64,000 bases of DNA from Tubiluchus corallicola (taxonomy: Eukaryota > Priapulida > Priapulimorpha > Priapulimorphida > Tubiluchidae): NCBI GenBank assembly GCA_030141605.1, contig JAQGDQ010002384.1, positions 186,001 through 250,000 of the forward strand, given 5' to 3'. Positions 1-13,480 of the stretch are shown here, in pieces. Under the pieces are notes generated by a model, which did not search any database, had not been told where the DNA came from, and saw nothing but the letters and a program-made list of their open reading frames with translations. Position numbers and translations under genes: made by a program. The number at the start of each line of letters is the position of its first letter. Within the stretch, counting starts at the first letter, position 1.

Positions 1-172
<172 letters not shown>

Positions 173-1256
173 TATTACTATAATTTCATGCGTTGCAGGT
201 AGAAATTACATTAAAAACATTTTGAACGATCGCTTTTTATTTGTTTCTTCAAAATCTCGACTTTCATACTAAGTCTTCACAGGTGACAAACAAATTAGCT
301 CAATGCAAGAGACGTTGTTTTTCTTATATTAGTTTCTAGCAAATGTCTTAGCACAGAAAGTTCTTCGCTGGTACATGCATTTCGCCATTTGCTAGTTAGA
401 TGGACGGAAGCCAATAGCGTCTGCATCTGTGAACACGTTGCAGAAAAAATACAGGCGCCGTATCTCCCGTTTTTAAATTTATAATTTCCCGAGTTTTTTG
501 TGTATTACACCGAATGTTGCACTGTACTTCAAGTTTCGCTTTTGCAAACATGTGCAACACGCTCATGGAATGTTTGTGCTGTTGAAAATTATGTTCAATC
601 ATGAAATCATCACTAGCTGGGCTTGCCAGTCGTTAATTAACTTTTTAACCTATTATTTAATTGCCAGAAATACTTTTGCGTAATTATAGGTGCTAAAGCA
701 TATATTTACTGCACTTCAAAAAGTGAGGTAGACTGCGAAAAATAATCCTGTTTTCCTTGACAGAGCGCATTTATTAATTGATTGCAACTTGCAAGCTTTA
801 CTTAGCCCTGTCCTGAAAGCTTCAAATAAACATTTCTTCTCTCATTCAAGCTGATTTCTGTCAATAGCACTACGAATTACATCCTACTGGATTCAATTTA
901 GCAAAGTTTAATGCCATCTGTTTCTACTTCGCACTGTAATTATGCTGTAAACAGGATTTACTATTGGATTTTACAGTGGACTGTAATGCCTCCTCTAACC
1001 ATTCCAAACCGAGCATGTTGATTCACGTGCACATGTACCCCTCCTTCACAAATCCTACTATACATAAAAATTCGTTGGATTTGTGTTTTCGTTTGGTAAG
1101 ATTAGAAAAGTTAAAGGGAAAAATTTGAAACCGTTTTTAGCAAAATTTCTTCATTGTACTGATAAAAATATTCTAGTGGCTTCTTACTAAAACATAAGAC
1201 CTGGAGCAAGAGATTTATTACAAACAGGAAAAAAATAGCCACTCAAATGCCATTTA
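173..1256. other. Unique AT-rich DNA, no gene seen
   Basis: Only short open frames with no recognisable protein and no paired splice signals. I see nothing structured here. Confidence 0.5.
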
Positions 1257-1355
1257 TAGGTAGGTAGGTAGGCAGGCAGGCAGGCAGGTAGGTAGGTAGC
1301 TAGGTGGGAGATAGGCAGGCAGGCAGGCAGGTAGGTAGGCAGGTAGGTAGGTAGG
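1257..1355. repeat. GGTA/GGCA tetranucleotide array
   Basis: About 100 bp of GGTA and GGCA units with a few interruptions. It is the reverse-complement type of the much longer CCTA/CCTG array at 14,880-15,985, so the two may share an origin. Confidence 0.85.
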
Positions 1356-4300
1356 CATATTCTGCGTAAAAAGACTTTTTTACATGAAGTTTTTGCTTCA
1401 CCTTTTGTTGATCATTTATTGCTGCTTCACCGACCACTTTATTTCTGCTTCCTCGGGCATTTTACTACTCCCTCATGGGCCACTTTTTTACTGCTTCATG
1501 GACCATTTTATTGCTGCCTCATGGACCACTTTATTGCTGCATCAAGGACCACTTTGTTTCTGCGTCATAGTGTCTTTGCCTAACCACGTGTCGGCTGAAA
1601 TTCGTTTGTTCTTGTCCTGACTGACCGCTCAATGTTTACTTTACTCCCACAGTAACTTTTAGTACCCAAATCAAATGTCAAATTCACGAACTGGAACAAT
1701 TATCTCGATGGGCTTCTTAAAAAAACAATTTCTATAACAGCTAGGACAGGGATCAATTGAGAAGTTAATGTGTGCTTAGCGACCGAAATTAAATAACGCC
1801 GAGCCAGGGCAGGAAATGGAGGAGCGACCGCCAAAACTTTTTCTTTTACGTTTTATCTGCCATGCTACTCGTTGAGTGACAATATATATCTAGCCGAAGT
1901 TCCGAATTTGTGTAAGACACTACCATCTGAAAGTCCAGCGAGGATTGTCCGCACTAAAGAGATGTCCCCAACAATCGACATAATAGGTGAGTTCTGCAGT
2001 TGATCGCTGGATTCATTCATGCTGGATATCACCTAGCAGTAACTGAACTTCATAAAAAGAGGGTTAATTAATACTAACGGAAGTAAACTGAAAAATCATA
2101 CAAAAGCGGCCATATCAATTACCCCATTACTGAAACACATTTCAGCAAAGCGCTACTTTATTGGCATTGTGATCGGTTTCAGTGAAAGTGTTTCGGCATC
2201 AAACACAGTGCAATGCGTTGACCTTGTTTACTCGGACAAATGTAATCAGTAAATGGAGTGTAAATTATTCTGCAGTATGTGGCGTTATATAGTCAACCGC
2301 CATAAAGTTAATGCACTGCATATAAAGAAGCCAAGCAAACTGTATTGGAATGATACTGATACATAGTAAAAGCATGTTGTTCTAATCGTATGCAAACAGG
2401 GCATTACGATTTTCGTGACACCGTTTACTTCGAAACGAAACGCGACTACGAAACGATTTCCGAACGTCTTTTCGTTCCCATCTCTTCAGTGAATCTAAGG
2501 AAACATTCTAAGAGATAAAACGATATAAAATTAATGGCTGCTTATGCAGAATACATTGCCTTACCCATTTTTTCTAGATAATGAATGACAACTGGTGCTT
2601 GACACTTCAGCAATTCAACAATTCATTAATTTTATGTCGGTTGTTCCTTTCAATTTATTCCTGGATTCACTGAAAAAAGGGAACGAAAACGGGATCTTCT
2701 GAAATGCAATAAGCTGTACAAAGAAAGTTATGATGCTCTGGTTGTATTGGATGAAAATATTGTTCAAATCGGGCAAACAAAGAAACAATTTATGTGTTAC
2801 CTACAGTTTGTTGTAGATAACTCTTGTACTATTGTATTTTACATAGCACGAGGCCTCGTGACATGCGTAGCAGATATCTAACTACTTTGTCCATCCCCGT
2901 AGATCAGTGTTTTTTGCCCCATACATCTTTTTCACCATATGTTCTGTTATCATTCCTACTAGGTCTTTCCAAAATGGTCTAATTTCTTAGCGTATTACCC
3001 CCTGGAAACATTTTAATAATATGTCAGGATGTTGCACCTTTTACACCTTTTTAAGCTTACCTGATTCTGCACGTTGCAGATTTACTTGATTGGTTTTTAT
3101 AACAGATTTTTACAAATACAGCAGTAATAGAAAAACTGAAATGAAGTCGTGTAAATTAACGCTTGAAATTCAACAGTACGCTGTCCTGTAGCACAATTTG
3201 TAAAATTCTAGTTTGCTGATCAATATTCAAAACTCCCACCTGTTGAGAACCACTCCTGCAGATACAGAGTTGTGGATCATGCACATGCGCATGCGCCTGC
3301 AATAAGTCAATGGTACCCTCCTGAATTGTTCAAATAAACCAGAAGTCGGTGGATATAGAGGCCAAAGAGAAGGGCATAACAGCCTCGTTGGCTATTCCGA
3401 ATTATAAGTCTTCACGCGTGGTGCTTTCAACTTGCAAACTTCTCCGTTTGGTCCGTTAAATACCCCCCCCCTTTATATCTTAATACATTTCTTGTAATAG
3501 CGAGGTTATTAGCCCGTAGTAGGCCCAGTTGGGAACTGCAAGACTAATCAACTCTTTGGATAAGAAATTGCCAGTATTTACCCTTCAATAGTAACTCCTA
3601 CCATCTACCATTAATCAATTTCTCATTGATTAAAATGTTTCCCACATAAGAAAGTAAGCGCCATGAGACTAATCAAAATGACCTGAACTGAAAGTACACT
3701 TTCACGTTCACCCGGCACTAGACTATCTAGATACCAGACCACCATTGACCACTGAACAGCCTCCAGGTTCATCAACGTCTACTAAAAGTTGGATATTAAT
3801 GATGAAGCCAAATAGCCTTGCATTTCGATGTAAAAAAGTCAAATGTAAATTTTGCTGCACGTTGTGATATTTCAGGAAAGTTCGCTTAAGCTTTAATTAA
3901 GGTAATGTTTAAGTAAATCTGAGCATTTCTTCAAACTGCAATTAAGATTGCGCCAACATGACATTCAGTTAACCGCCTTAACTGGTAAAATCCTAACTAA
4001 AGCAAGAGATTACTATAATTAAGATTTCCAATTGGAAAATGGTTTATAAAAGGAAATAAGACTTAATTTACCGTCAGACAAATTCTATGCAGGAAAATCT
4101 TCAGTGACTTACTAGACTAGAAGAAAATGTGCTTCTGTAAAGTTCTATGGGAGACATTTATGACATCTATTTCAGGGTTGTTAGATCTAAAAATCCATTT
4201 CTATTAGCTTCCTTTAAAAATGCCAGTCTTTTTGGGTCTAGTGGAACTTTTTCAGATTCCGCAAAATCGAATTGATAAAAATAATGTTTTTATAATAATT

Positions 4301-4845
4301 ATTAAGGCAAATCAGTTAATGTTTGTGTGGCGGTTATTGCGTGAAGTGAAAGTAACAGAAATGGATCCTCCCAGTCATAGTCCTAACTACTCTGGAATGG
4401 ATGTTATAATCGTTTCTCGATGTTAATTTTCTGTGAATTTCATTTAGCTTATATGTTTGTGCAAAAAACTTAATGGCCATTTTGTTTTTTCTTTGCAACC
4501 GAAAGGCCTGTGGTTCGAATCCAGACTGCATCCGACTTTTTCACATTTGCTGTCGGATAGATTGGTTTGAAAAATTCAATAATTATTTGTTTATTCATCA
4601 ATAATCTGTTAGCATTAAGCGACCTCGGAATTCTGCTCCTATCGAACCTAAGTAGATATGGACGTAAAGATAAACGTGTGGGCGGAACATAATTTCGACA
4701 GGCAGACAGACAAGCGGGCAGGCAAACAGATAAATAAATAGATAGCCTAACAGACGAAGTAGTTAAAACGAATTAGTTACATGTAATTAAGTAATTAGTA
4801 ACGAGGTCTATATGATCATTGCAACCTGCATCTTTATGATTTATA
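1356..4845. other. Non-coding stretch; one inverted repeat
   Basis: No exon with recognisable coding content. The only structure found is the inverted repeat listed separately at 2,466-2,700. A single B-box-like motif (GGTTCGAATCC) lies at 4,512-4,522. Confidence 0.45.
2466..2700. repeat. Inverted repeat with about 35-bp arms
   Basis: The arm near 2,468-2,502 reads TTTTCGTTCCC, a short gap, then TTCAGTGAATC. The reverse complement of about 2,662-2,699 gives TTTTCGTTCCC, then TTTTTTCAGTGAATC. The arms enclose about 160 bp of AT-rich DNA. This may be a small MITE or fold-back remnant. No convincing target duplication was found. Confidence 0.55.
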
Positions 4846-5254
4846 TTTAGTAATCGAATGTGGAAACTTTTCCAAGTCTATAATTCTGAATGCTGCAAGA
4901 AGAAATTATTGAAGTCTCGTAATCTAATCTATCTCTACACTTTAACAAGTTTAAAAATTACGACGAAAGAGTTAAGATCGGTTTAGTAATCGAATGTGGA
5001 AATTTTTCCAAGTCTATAATTCTGAATGCTGTAAGAAGAAATTATTGAAGTCTCGTAACCTAATCTATCTCTACACTTTAACAAGTTTAAAAATTACGAC
5101 GAAAGAGTTAAGATCGGTTTAGTAATCGAATGTGGAAACTTTTCCAAGTCTATAATTCTGAATGCTGTAAGAAGAAATTATTGAAGTCTCGTAACCTAAT
5201 CTATCTCTACACTTTAACAAGTTTAAAAATTACTACGAAAGAGTTAAGATCGGT
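4846..5254. repeat. Three tandem copies of a 136-bp unit
   Basis: Copies start at 4,846, 4,982 and 5,118, a constant 136-bp step, each beginning TTTAGTAATCGAATGTGG and ending GTTAAGATCGG. They differ by only a few substitutions, so amplification is recent or homogenised. The unit has no open frame through it and no obvious similarity to the other repeats in the window. Confidence 0.95.
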
Positions 5255-6984
5255 ACCAATGCGCAAGCTAATAATTCGTAAGCAAACTGTTAATGCGTCG
5301 ACTTCATGAATTCTTAACTTATTTCATGTTTTCCCTATAATCATCGTCATTTACGTCCAGCTTATATACAAATTTAATGTACATTTATTCTCTTGGGAAA
5401 TTTGGGTTACTTGCACCTATAATACCCGATAACATTTGGGTTCTTCACAGCTATCATTACAGAGTCTTCGTAAATACTGTATGAAAAATTAACGAAGATT
5501 ACGCTGTCTCTATTTCGTGTAATTATTTCGTTAAACACCTCTAAGGCTATAACGCCGCATAAGAATATTAAGTGACATCTTCAGTCATTTCTAAATTACC
5601 AAAACTTTAGCAGTAAATTAGAATAGAGTCGGAATTTGTTTAAAATTAACATAAATTGCATTTACTTGAATTTAATTACGTTATATTTCATTCCGTTCGT
5701 TACGTTACGTTCCGTGTTGTCATATCACGTACACACGCTACATTATGTAGCATTACCGGTACAGCAAAGCATTTTTTTAGAATTTTGACGGCAAACTTGC
5801 CTACTGCTGACTGTGCACGTTTGTGTGTAACTGCACAGATCTAAATCTCATCAGAGCTTTGAGCTAACTGCATGTGCAAGAACAACATGATGCAGCAACA
5901 TAACATTAAATTCTGTTCTATTCGTCACTTTCGTTGTGTACAATATGATACAATCTCTATTAATAATAACTGTGCGATAATTACTTTTTCGCGTGATAAA
6001 TGAATTTTTTGTTGGACGTGCTGAATCTCTCGTCTAAGAATTCCTCTTTATTTTGTTTCGTTGTTTCCATGGTGTGTCCACACTATTCAGGGTACAGGGC
6101 GTAATCTCTTCTGCGAGATATGATCGTCTCCAAAGCGCATCCGTCTTCTAAGCGTTCTGATGGATAACATTTTTTACTTTCTTTTACTCTTTCTCGTGTA
6201 GTTTTGTTTCCATTCCTCTTCTTTTTGTTGAGTCCATAGCCACAATGTACATTTGTTCAAATAACCCATTAGCACTTTTGCATCATTTGACTAAATAATT
6301 TCTTGTAGTGGCATAGTTCACTTTGTCGTAACATATTCAAGCATATTCTCAGTAGTATCATCTTCATTTTTATACACTGGACTCTCGTCTTCTTTGAACT
6401 GACTGTTCTAATACTTCTTGAGTAGCAACATATTTAATTTAATTTTTATCAACACCCCTTCTAGTGCTATTCCTAGACAGCTTATGATAGCTGATTACGT
6501 AATTAACAGCAGAGCTGTGGCAATACGATATTAATAACAGTAACTCCATACAATTTTTTATTTTGCCAAGTTTATAAGGTACAAATTTTAAATACCTTGA
6601 CTTTGTTTTAACCCCTCCTGTCCTAACCAGATCTTTCACCTATAGTGTCGTATTAGTCATCGCCTCTATATTGTGTAATAGGCTTGTAAATAGCGCCAAT
6701 AAAAGCAATATTCCGAAGAACATCAGTCCCTAATTATTGTATTGCGTTACTAATATTACATACGTTATTGTCAACTGCTGTGCAGTTAATTATGCAGTAA
6801 ACCATAGTGGCATGGTTATATACAGTCTATAGATACAATATAAGTGCACAGTATATGTTTTTACAACGACCTCTATGGCGATAACCACAAAAGCGGTAAC
6901 AGTATCAACAAGAATACTGAAGGTGACAAATATAGCGACAACGGAAACTACAAGGACAAGAGCAACAAAACCAATAACATAAAC
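5255..6984. other. Unique non-coding DNA
   Basis: AT-rich sequence with short, unsupported open frames. I see no gene or repeat. Confidence 0.4.
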
Positions 6985-7173
6985 CGTTGCACAACAACAA
7001 CAACAACAACGACGACAACAACAACAACAACAGCAAAAGCAATAGCGGCAACAGCAACGGCAACAACAGCAGCAGCAGTAGCAACAACGATGACGACGAC
7101 AACAACAACAACATGGTTGCACTAGGAGCACCAAAGACAATGATTGTGATGACAGCAATAGCAACAACAGCTA

Positions 7174-7205
<32 letters not shown>

Positions 7206-7225
7206 ACAACAAAACGGCTGCAGCA
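6985..7225. repeat. CAA/CAG/ACG trinucleotide array
   Basis: Imperfect trinucleotide repeat, mostly CAA with CAG, ACG and GCA interruptions. Every frame is open because of the repeat, giving low-complexity translations (poly-N, poly-T, poly-L). These are not evidence of a gene. Confidence 0.9.
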
Positions 7226-7970
7226 GGAGTAGAAGAAAAAAGAAAAAGAAAAATTAATACCGCCATGGATTGTTGACGCTTTAAAAATAGGCAGCTTTAC
7301 CATCACCAACATGAAGACAGCGAGGATGTTTATAATAGATCCTGGTGTTTATTTGACTCCACCTAATTTGTCTGAAGTTAATGGCTCTAATGCAATTGAC
7401 ACCAAGCGTAAATGAGGGGAGTGCACTGAAAGTGTGTGTGCTCGTTTAGAAATGGCTTGCATTGTGGTTTGAATGAAAAACAAAAGCAAGAAATGAAGCA
7501 AATAAAACGCTTTTTGCAAACAAGGAAAATGCGTTACAAGGTTTTCTGAGAAACATGTATTGTGTTTTAAAACATAGTACATAGATAAATAGTTAAACCA
7601 CAGCCCAAGTTTGGAACACTTGCTTAAACATGCATAATGCGCGTTTGGCAAACTTTGTGAACAAATGCAGCTTGTAACTCTAGTGACGCATCTGCTAAAA
7701 TTATTACTGAACTAGAAAAAGAGCGAGACCACTTTTAATGATTGCCTAATGCAGTCATCTCATTAGGTGCCAAAGGTTTCGTTTAGTACTGACCGTCTCT
7801 CGGCTTGTGTGATAGCTTGTGTTATACTACAACGAACTCTTCTTCAAATAAACAAAACCTAACTAAGCCCTGGAGTCACCCAATGGTGTCCAGTTTTAGT
7901 GGAAGTATTGGATAACGGCGCCAAAGCCATTTGCTGGAATCTTTGAACTTGTAGTAAACTTAGCCGTAAC

Positions 7971-8171
7971 AAATGATACTGAAGCTTGGCACATATATAC
8001 TTCGGACTACGTAAAAAATGTTGCATGTTGCCAAAAAACTGTTGTAATTGACGGTACAGATAGCCCTGAGTACAGATAGTACAAATGATACTGAAGCTTG
8101 GCACATTTGTACATCGGACTACGTAAAAAATGTAGCATGTTGCCAAAAAACTGTTGTAATTGACGGTACAG
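7971..8171. repeat. Tandem duplication with 112-bp period
   Basis: AAATGATACTGAAGCTTGG occurs at 7,971 and again at 8,083. Most of the following 85-90 bases repeat with a handful of changes, through TGTTGTAATTGACGGTACAGA. A simple two-copy tandem duplication. Confidence 0.9.
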
Positions 8172-9403
8172 ATTGTTCAATACAAAAACAGAATTATAAC
8201 TTTCACTGATTAGTTAAAATGATCAGAGGTTTCATGTGACCAGCCATATCGAAAATATAGTTCCCAACAAAATAAAATTTACTGTGTTGATGTAAATAGT
8301 CCACAAAGTTGCTCTTCGTGAATTCAAAATACTTTGATAGTAAACCGACGCCTCTGAAGCTCCTTCCCAGGGGATTTCCTTTTATAATGAGGTTCTGTTT
8401 CCATATTAAGACCGCCTCTACCTGCCATTACGGGAAGGACAGTGCGATGAAATATGTTAGGTGGCGCAAAAAACGTGCCGATACTTTGATCACGGAATCG
8501 CTTGAAAGTTACCACACAGATGGTACAGACGTTTGTGTGATAATATCAGAAATTTTTGGTCATTCATATAATTATAATTTTTCCAAAGATACAAAAGTCT
8601 GAAAACAGGAAGTCAAAAAAGTAAATACCGGAAAAAATTGTGTTACTGTTGTTAAACTTACCGACAATGCTCTACGTGTCCACCATTTAGCTGCAAACTA
8701 AACGAAGGCGTTCCTTCCGACAGCTGACACAATTTCTACCTTCTTTAATTAAGGGGTACTTGATCCCACCTGCTCAACAATTTTTGCTCTTAGTTTCTCT
8801 GAATCAAACGGCTCTGTATGACCGTCGCATACGCTGGAAATTCAAGATACTTTAGTTTAGTTCAGGATTAAGTTTAATTTTTTTATTTGACAGCAAATCC
8901 TTATCAATATTTTACTATAGCCCAGGATGTAAAATGAGCTAACATTGTTCTGGCATTTAAATATTTGACGTACAAAAGATTTTCGGCCATGGCTTAAAAC
9001 TATACACTTGCAACTCTCACAACCAAAAGTCAATGCATTGTAGTACCAAGCTGTTAAACTTCATCTTTGTAGAGAACCTGCTTCTACTGTACTGTAGTTT
9101 AAATTTTGGTATTTTTCTGCGCCAGCAGATGAAAAAGACATTTGAAATTGTTCACTTGGCTGAAATTAAGGTTTTGGAAATTGAAGAGCTACTGTTGAAG
9201 AGAAGGATCAAGCCAAAGAACTGGATAAGGATGTTGCTGAATATGACAATTAAAAGAATCAAATTTATCTATTGCTGCCTTCATTGATAACAACTGGGTT
9301 ACCATCTGAGAATTTGCTGTTTGCAACAAACTGTAAACATTAATTACAAAGGGAAATGACAGGTCGGCAACTAGAAGTTTTTTACACATGGAGTTCATAC
9401 ATG
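8172..9403. other. Unique non-coding DNA
   Basis: Short open frames only. No splice-bounded coding segment or family match recognised. Confidence 0.4.
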
Positions 9404-9690
<287 letters not shown>

Positions 9691-11040
9691 TAAGTGTTTA
9701 CTGAATATTTGCTGTGCAATTTAGTGAATAATTTATAGCATAACGAGTAGTATACCAGCAATTACAACGTCACTTAGCTTGGTTGGATCATTAATCTCCA
9801 ATCTGCAACAACTATTATATGCGAGATTATGCCAAGTAAACAGCAATCATAGGGCTATAAATGAAGACTGTGTGAACATAATGGTAAAACCAACGCACTC
9901 ATCCAGAACATTTAGCTGAATTGCTTGACCAAAAGTTCCTTTGGTTTAAATTGAAGTACTAAAATACCGATAAGAAACGGCAAAAGGAAAAAATCCATAG
10001 TAATTATTTAGGTAAGTTGACTGCTGCTGCATGTGCAAACGATAACGACAACAATAACAACAAGAGCAGCAATAACAACAACAGCAGCAACAACAACATC
10101 AACAACCTTGAAGTCAACATTTAACACTATACGTAGATAACAATGATCATTCATCTTTACATTTGAATCTGACTTTCACTCAAATTACAGACTTGCAGTA
10201 TAATTATTTTCCCATTGTGCTTCTGTGAGAATGACCTTTATTATGATTTTTAGTTCTACTACTGACAATTCTTTTAATCACTGCCATGCCTCAGGTGTCA
10301 TGATTAAACGATGACTCGCTCGCTTTACCATACAATCAGGTCTGTCACAGAAACGTGATCTTTTACACAAGTGTGGTAATTTAAAATAATCAGTGCGTTC
10401 AGATGAAAGTATTAAACTTCAGGTGTAGGGTTGATGAAAGGAGAGTGAAACAAAGCGTTATAATATTGTGAACATCGTGTAGTAAATCGTACTGAATGCA
10501 GCTGATATTCTAGCTGCCGTTGGTGTTAAAAATTTAAACAGCATAATTAAAAATGGTGGCTGAATAAGGTCATGGGGCGTTAGTGGCAATGATGGTGTTG
10601 TTGGCGTTGATGTTTGTGTTAGTTGCGGTGCCACATGGCAGTGCATATTGATTATGAGAGTGATGATGATGACGACGACGACGACAATGATGATAACTTT
10701 AGGATGTTTCGGAACTTGCAGTGTGACTACAACCGACGAGTATTGACAACTGACTGCTTTATCGACGTTTGGTTAAGCGACGTATCGACTCTTCAGTTAG
10801 TTTTTTAAATTTTGCAAAATACGGTCGCGTCTCTGAATTCAAATGAGATCTGCATCAGAAGTGTCTGAGCTTCACAAAAATGATAATTTTATTTCTATGA
10901 TTGTCTACAGCACACCCACACACAGAGGAGCAAAAACTTTAATGGTTCCCAGTTTATTTCACTTACACGTGCCTAGAAGTATATACAGCTCAGTTGCTCA
11001 TTGTCCCAATGGTTGACTATATTTTTAGCAGGAAACTGCA
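9691..11040. other. Non-coding DNA with a CAA/CAG cluster
   Basis: A CAA/CAG-rich cluster lies at about 10,045-10,105. It resembles the trinucleotide arms of the fold-back unit that starts at 11,041. Nothing else recognised. Confidence 0.45.
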
Positions 11041-11365
11041 AACTGCAACAACAACAATAGCAACGGTAGTAACAACAAAAATAACAACAACAACGATAAA
11101 ACAACAATAACGACAACAGCCGCAGCCCTTGCTATGAAACTAGCGTTTTTTTATAATTTGACAATAGTGCAAGTGTCAACGGGCAGAATCTATTTAATTT
11201 AGATGGTTGTGGCAAAAAGAGAGCCTGATTTATCACCAAGGTTACGCATCTAAGTTGAGGCACTAAATTGGCAGAGATATTTTAGACATGTTCAAATGTG
11301 AATGCGAATTTTCTTCAATCTTTTTACTTTACTGTTTTAAACATTTCAATAATTATTCTTGTCGT

Positions 11366-12145
11366 TAGGACCGGCTTTACCACCAGGCAAACTAGACGGG
11401 TTGCCTAGGGCACCATTTTCTTAGAGGGGAGGGGCTCAAAATTCTGGAAGTGATTCCTTATTTTTAAGTTTAGTATAAGCAATAACATAGTGATTGACAC
11501 GTTACCAAGTTCTTGTCCACAGTTTATATTGTAGGCATAGGGCAGCAGCCAAAGTAACGACTCCTTTCCTTAACAGAAAAGTTCCTTGCATTAGCATTTA
11601 TCTAATCGTGGCAGATAGACTTGTAAGAGTCGAAGCTTTCAGTAGCATAATACACGAAACAAAAAGTAAAAGAAGCTGGTGGACAGTGAACAGCAACAAA
11701 ATCTTAAAAGAGAGTATTTACAACCAGACCAGAGTTATATGGTTGTGAAGATGATGATGCTAATGGAATGGACGTATGTGAAAAAGAGGAGTCAGAAGAC
11801 TCAGTCACTGTTCTCTGATGATAAGGCTGAAGGAAAATCTAGCCATGAATATGAACATGAAGGCTGCGCGGCTGAAATTGTAGAAATATTGATTGCTCGT
11901 GAAGACCCAGGACGTACAATGATGTCAATTTCAAATGTAGTTGTAGAGTGGTAGTTAACTTCAGTTAATCAGTACACAATAATGTATAGGCCCAACACAC
12001 AAGTACCATTAATACTTTAATATATACAACAAAAACACAATTTTGTAGTGGTTGTATGACGTATGTGTGGGGGATTAAAAATACTTTTGGCTAGGGCGTC
12101 AAATGACCTAGAACCCGCCCAACTTGTCATTAAAGCTGACACAAA
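11366..12145. mobile_element. Decayed hAT-like element
   Basis: The left end reads AGGACCGGCTTTACC and continues to CGGGTTGCCTAGGGCA. The reverse complement of the right end reads GTCAGCTTTAATGAC and continues to GCGGGTTCTAGGTCA. These are diverged terminal inverted repeats of the kind seen in hAT elements starting CAGGGCCGGC. The interior has short open frames but no transposase motif that I recognise. No matching 8-bp target duplication was found, so the exact ends are uncertain. Confidence 0.55.
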
Positions 12146-12162
12146 ATTAGCACTTTCAAGTG

Positions 12163-12285
12163 TGATGTATAGCCGAGTGGTCACGGACGGAATGAGCTGT
12201 TAGTGACCAAAATTAAGAATGGTCAGTCGAAGCTGGTCAGTTAAGGATGGGTGATCACCTGGTTCAATACTTGCTCGGGATAGTT
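12163..12285 (+). repeat. tRNA-like SINE head (probable)
   Basis: TAGCCGAGTGGTCA at about 12,169-12,182 resembles the A box of a Ser/Leu-type tRNA. GGTTCAATACTTGC at 12,261-12,274 resembles a B box. The box spacing, about 80 bp, is longer than in ordinary tRNAs and includes a partly duplicated GGTCAGT segment. This fits a tRNA-derived SINE head better than a functional tRNA. Confidence 0.4.
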
Positions 12286-12481
12286 TTGCGATATTGGTTG
12301 TTTTCCTCTTGTGGCTAAAATATCTCTGCAAATTTTTTTAGTGTGTCAACTTAGATGCGTAGCCTTGATGATGAATCAGGCTCTGATCTTGCCACAACCA
12401 TCTAAATTAAATATATTCCACCTTTTGACACTTGCACTATTGTCAAATCATAAAAAACGCTAGTTTTATAGCAGGGGCTGC

Positions 12482-12512
<31 letters not shown>

Positions 12513-12745
12513 TCTGCTGCTACCGTTTTCGCTGTTGTTGCTGCTATTGTTGTCTTATTTTATCGTTGTTGTTGTTATTGTTTTTGTTGTTATATCGTTG
12601 CTGCTGTTGTTTCTGTCGCTATCGTTGTCGTTGTCGTCGTCGTTCTTGTTGTTGTCATTGTCGTTACCATTGTCGCTGTCGCTGTTGTTGTTCCTGTTAT
12701 TTTTTGCAATTACTGCTGTTGTTGTTGCCGTTGCTGTGATTTTCT

Positions 12746-13107
12746 GGAATTTGTGAGTAAATAAAAACCCGCCATTGCTTATGTGTAACTCCATTTTATA
12801 CCAAACGTGCTCAGGTGTCACAGTTCTCTCATGTTCTCAATATTCCCATAGCGCACCTGCTAGTGTTTGTGTTGGACCATAAATCAAACTAATTAGCGCG
12901 ATCGCAAATTATTAGCTAGCTACATTGCTTCTATGATGTGCTTAATTAGCTCCTATAGCTCATCTGTTGTATCTACAAATGCAAGATTGCATTATAACTG
13001 ATTATAGATAACAGCGTAGATGGATTTACAATCTGGAACAAAATGTACGTCATAAGCGAAAAGCTACATGGGAGCAAGAAAAGAAGAAAACATCAAGAGA
13101 AAAACTG
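12746..13107. other. Unique spacer
   Basis: Between the fold-back unit and a LINE 3' end. No feature seen. Confidence 0.4.
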
Positions 13108-13480
13108 CTTATTTATTTATTTATTCTATTTTAATCACACCCAATAGTAAAATAGAGTCTACAATAAAAACAATATAATATAAAACACGTTGGCAAAGAA
13201 CATACAAATAAAATATTTACAAGAGTGTGGTAAAGACACAAAGATATTAACTGCTTACATGTGTCCGTTGTGTACAAGGAATTTATGCAAGTTAACTTTA
13301 TATAGGCGGTTTTTAAATAACTTAATATTTTATGCAGTTACGTGGGGTACACCATCAACATATGCAGGCAGTGAGTTCCAAATCGGTACAACACGATTTG
13401 AGAAAAATTGACCAAATGATACTTTAGCTCTTCGACGCACGAAAAGCTTGTTTACTGTTAGGATAGTTGCTACAATTAAG
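13108..13480 (-). mobile_element. LINE 3' end fragment (copy A)
   Basis: On the minus strand an open frame ends with SNRVVPIWNSLPAYVDG, the usual C-terminal signature of LINE ORF2 (R...WNSLP..V). A TAA follows, then a further degenerate region and a TAAA-rich tail at about 13,110. Only the last part of the ORF remains. It is a dead copy. Confidence 0.75.

Larger units (their letters stand above)
11041..12745. repeat. 1.7-kb fold-back unit with trinucleotide-tipped arms
   Basis: The left arm (about 11,041-11,285) carries CAA/ACA repeats, then a unique segment that includes CTAGCG, CAATAGTGCAAGTGTCAA and TTAGATGGTTGTGGCAA. The right arm (about 12,315-12,745) contains the reverse complement of the same unique segment, followed by CTG/GTT trinucleotide repeats. 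Over about 170 bp the unique parts agree except for scattered changes and small indels. Between the arms lie a decayed hAT-like element and a tRNA-like segment, listed separately. I infer either a fold-back transposon or an inverted duplication that received later insertions. Confidence 0.85.

Noticed and set aside
4505-4535. Possible tRNA from a perfect B-box motif (GGTTCGAATCC)
   Set aside because: No A box at a suitable distance and no acceptor stem. A SINE relic is possible but unsupported.
4846-5254. CRISPR-like array
   Set aside because: The copies are contiguous 136-bp tandem units without spacers, and the genome is eukaryotic.
6790-7312. Poly-N, poly-T, poly-L and poly-C open frames
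   Set aside because: Trinucleotide repeat read in six frames. No conserved flank.
12432-12821. Alanine/valine-rich and leucine/serine-rich frames on both strands
   Set aside because: Products of the CTG/GTT repeats in the right arm of the fold-back unit.
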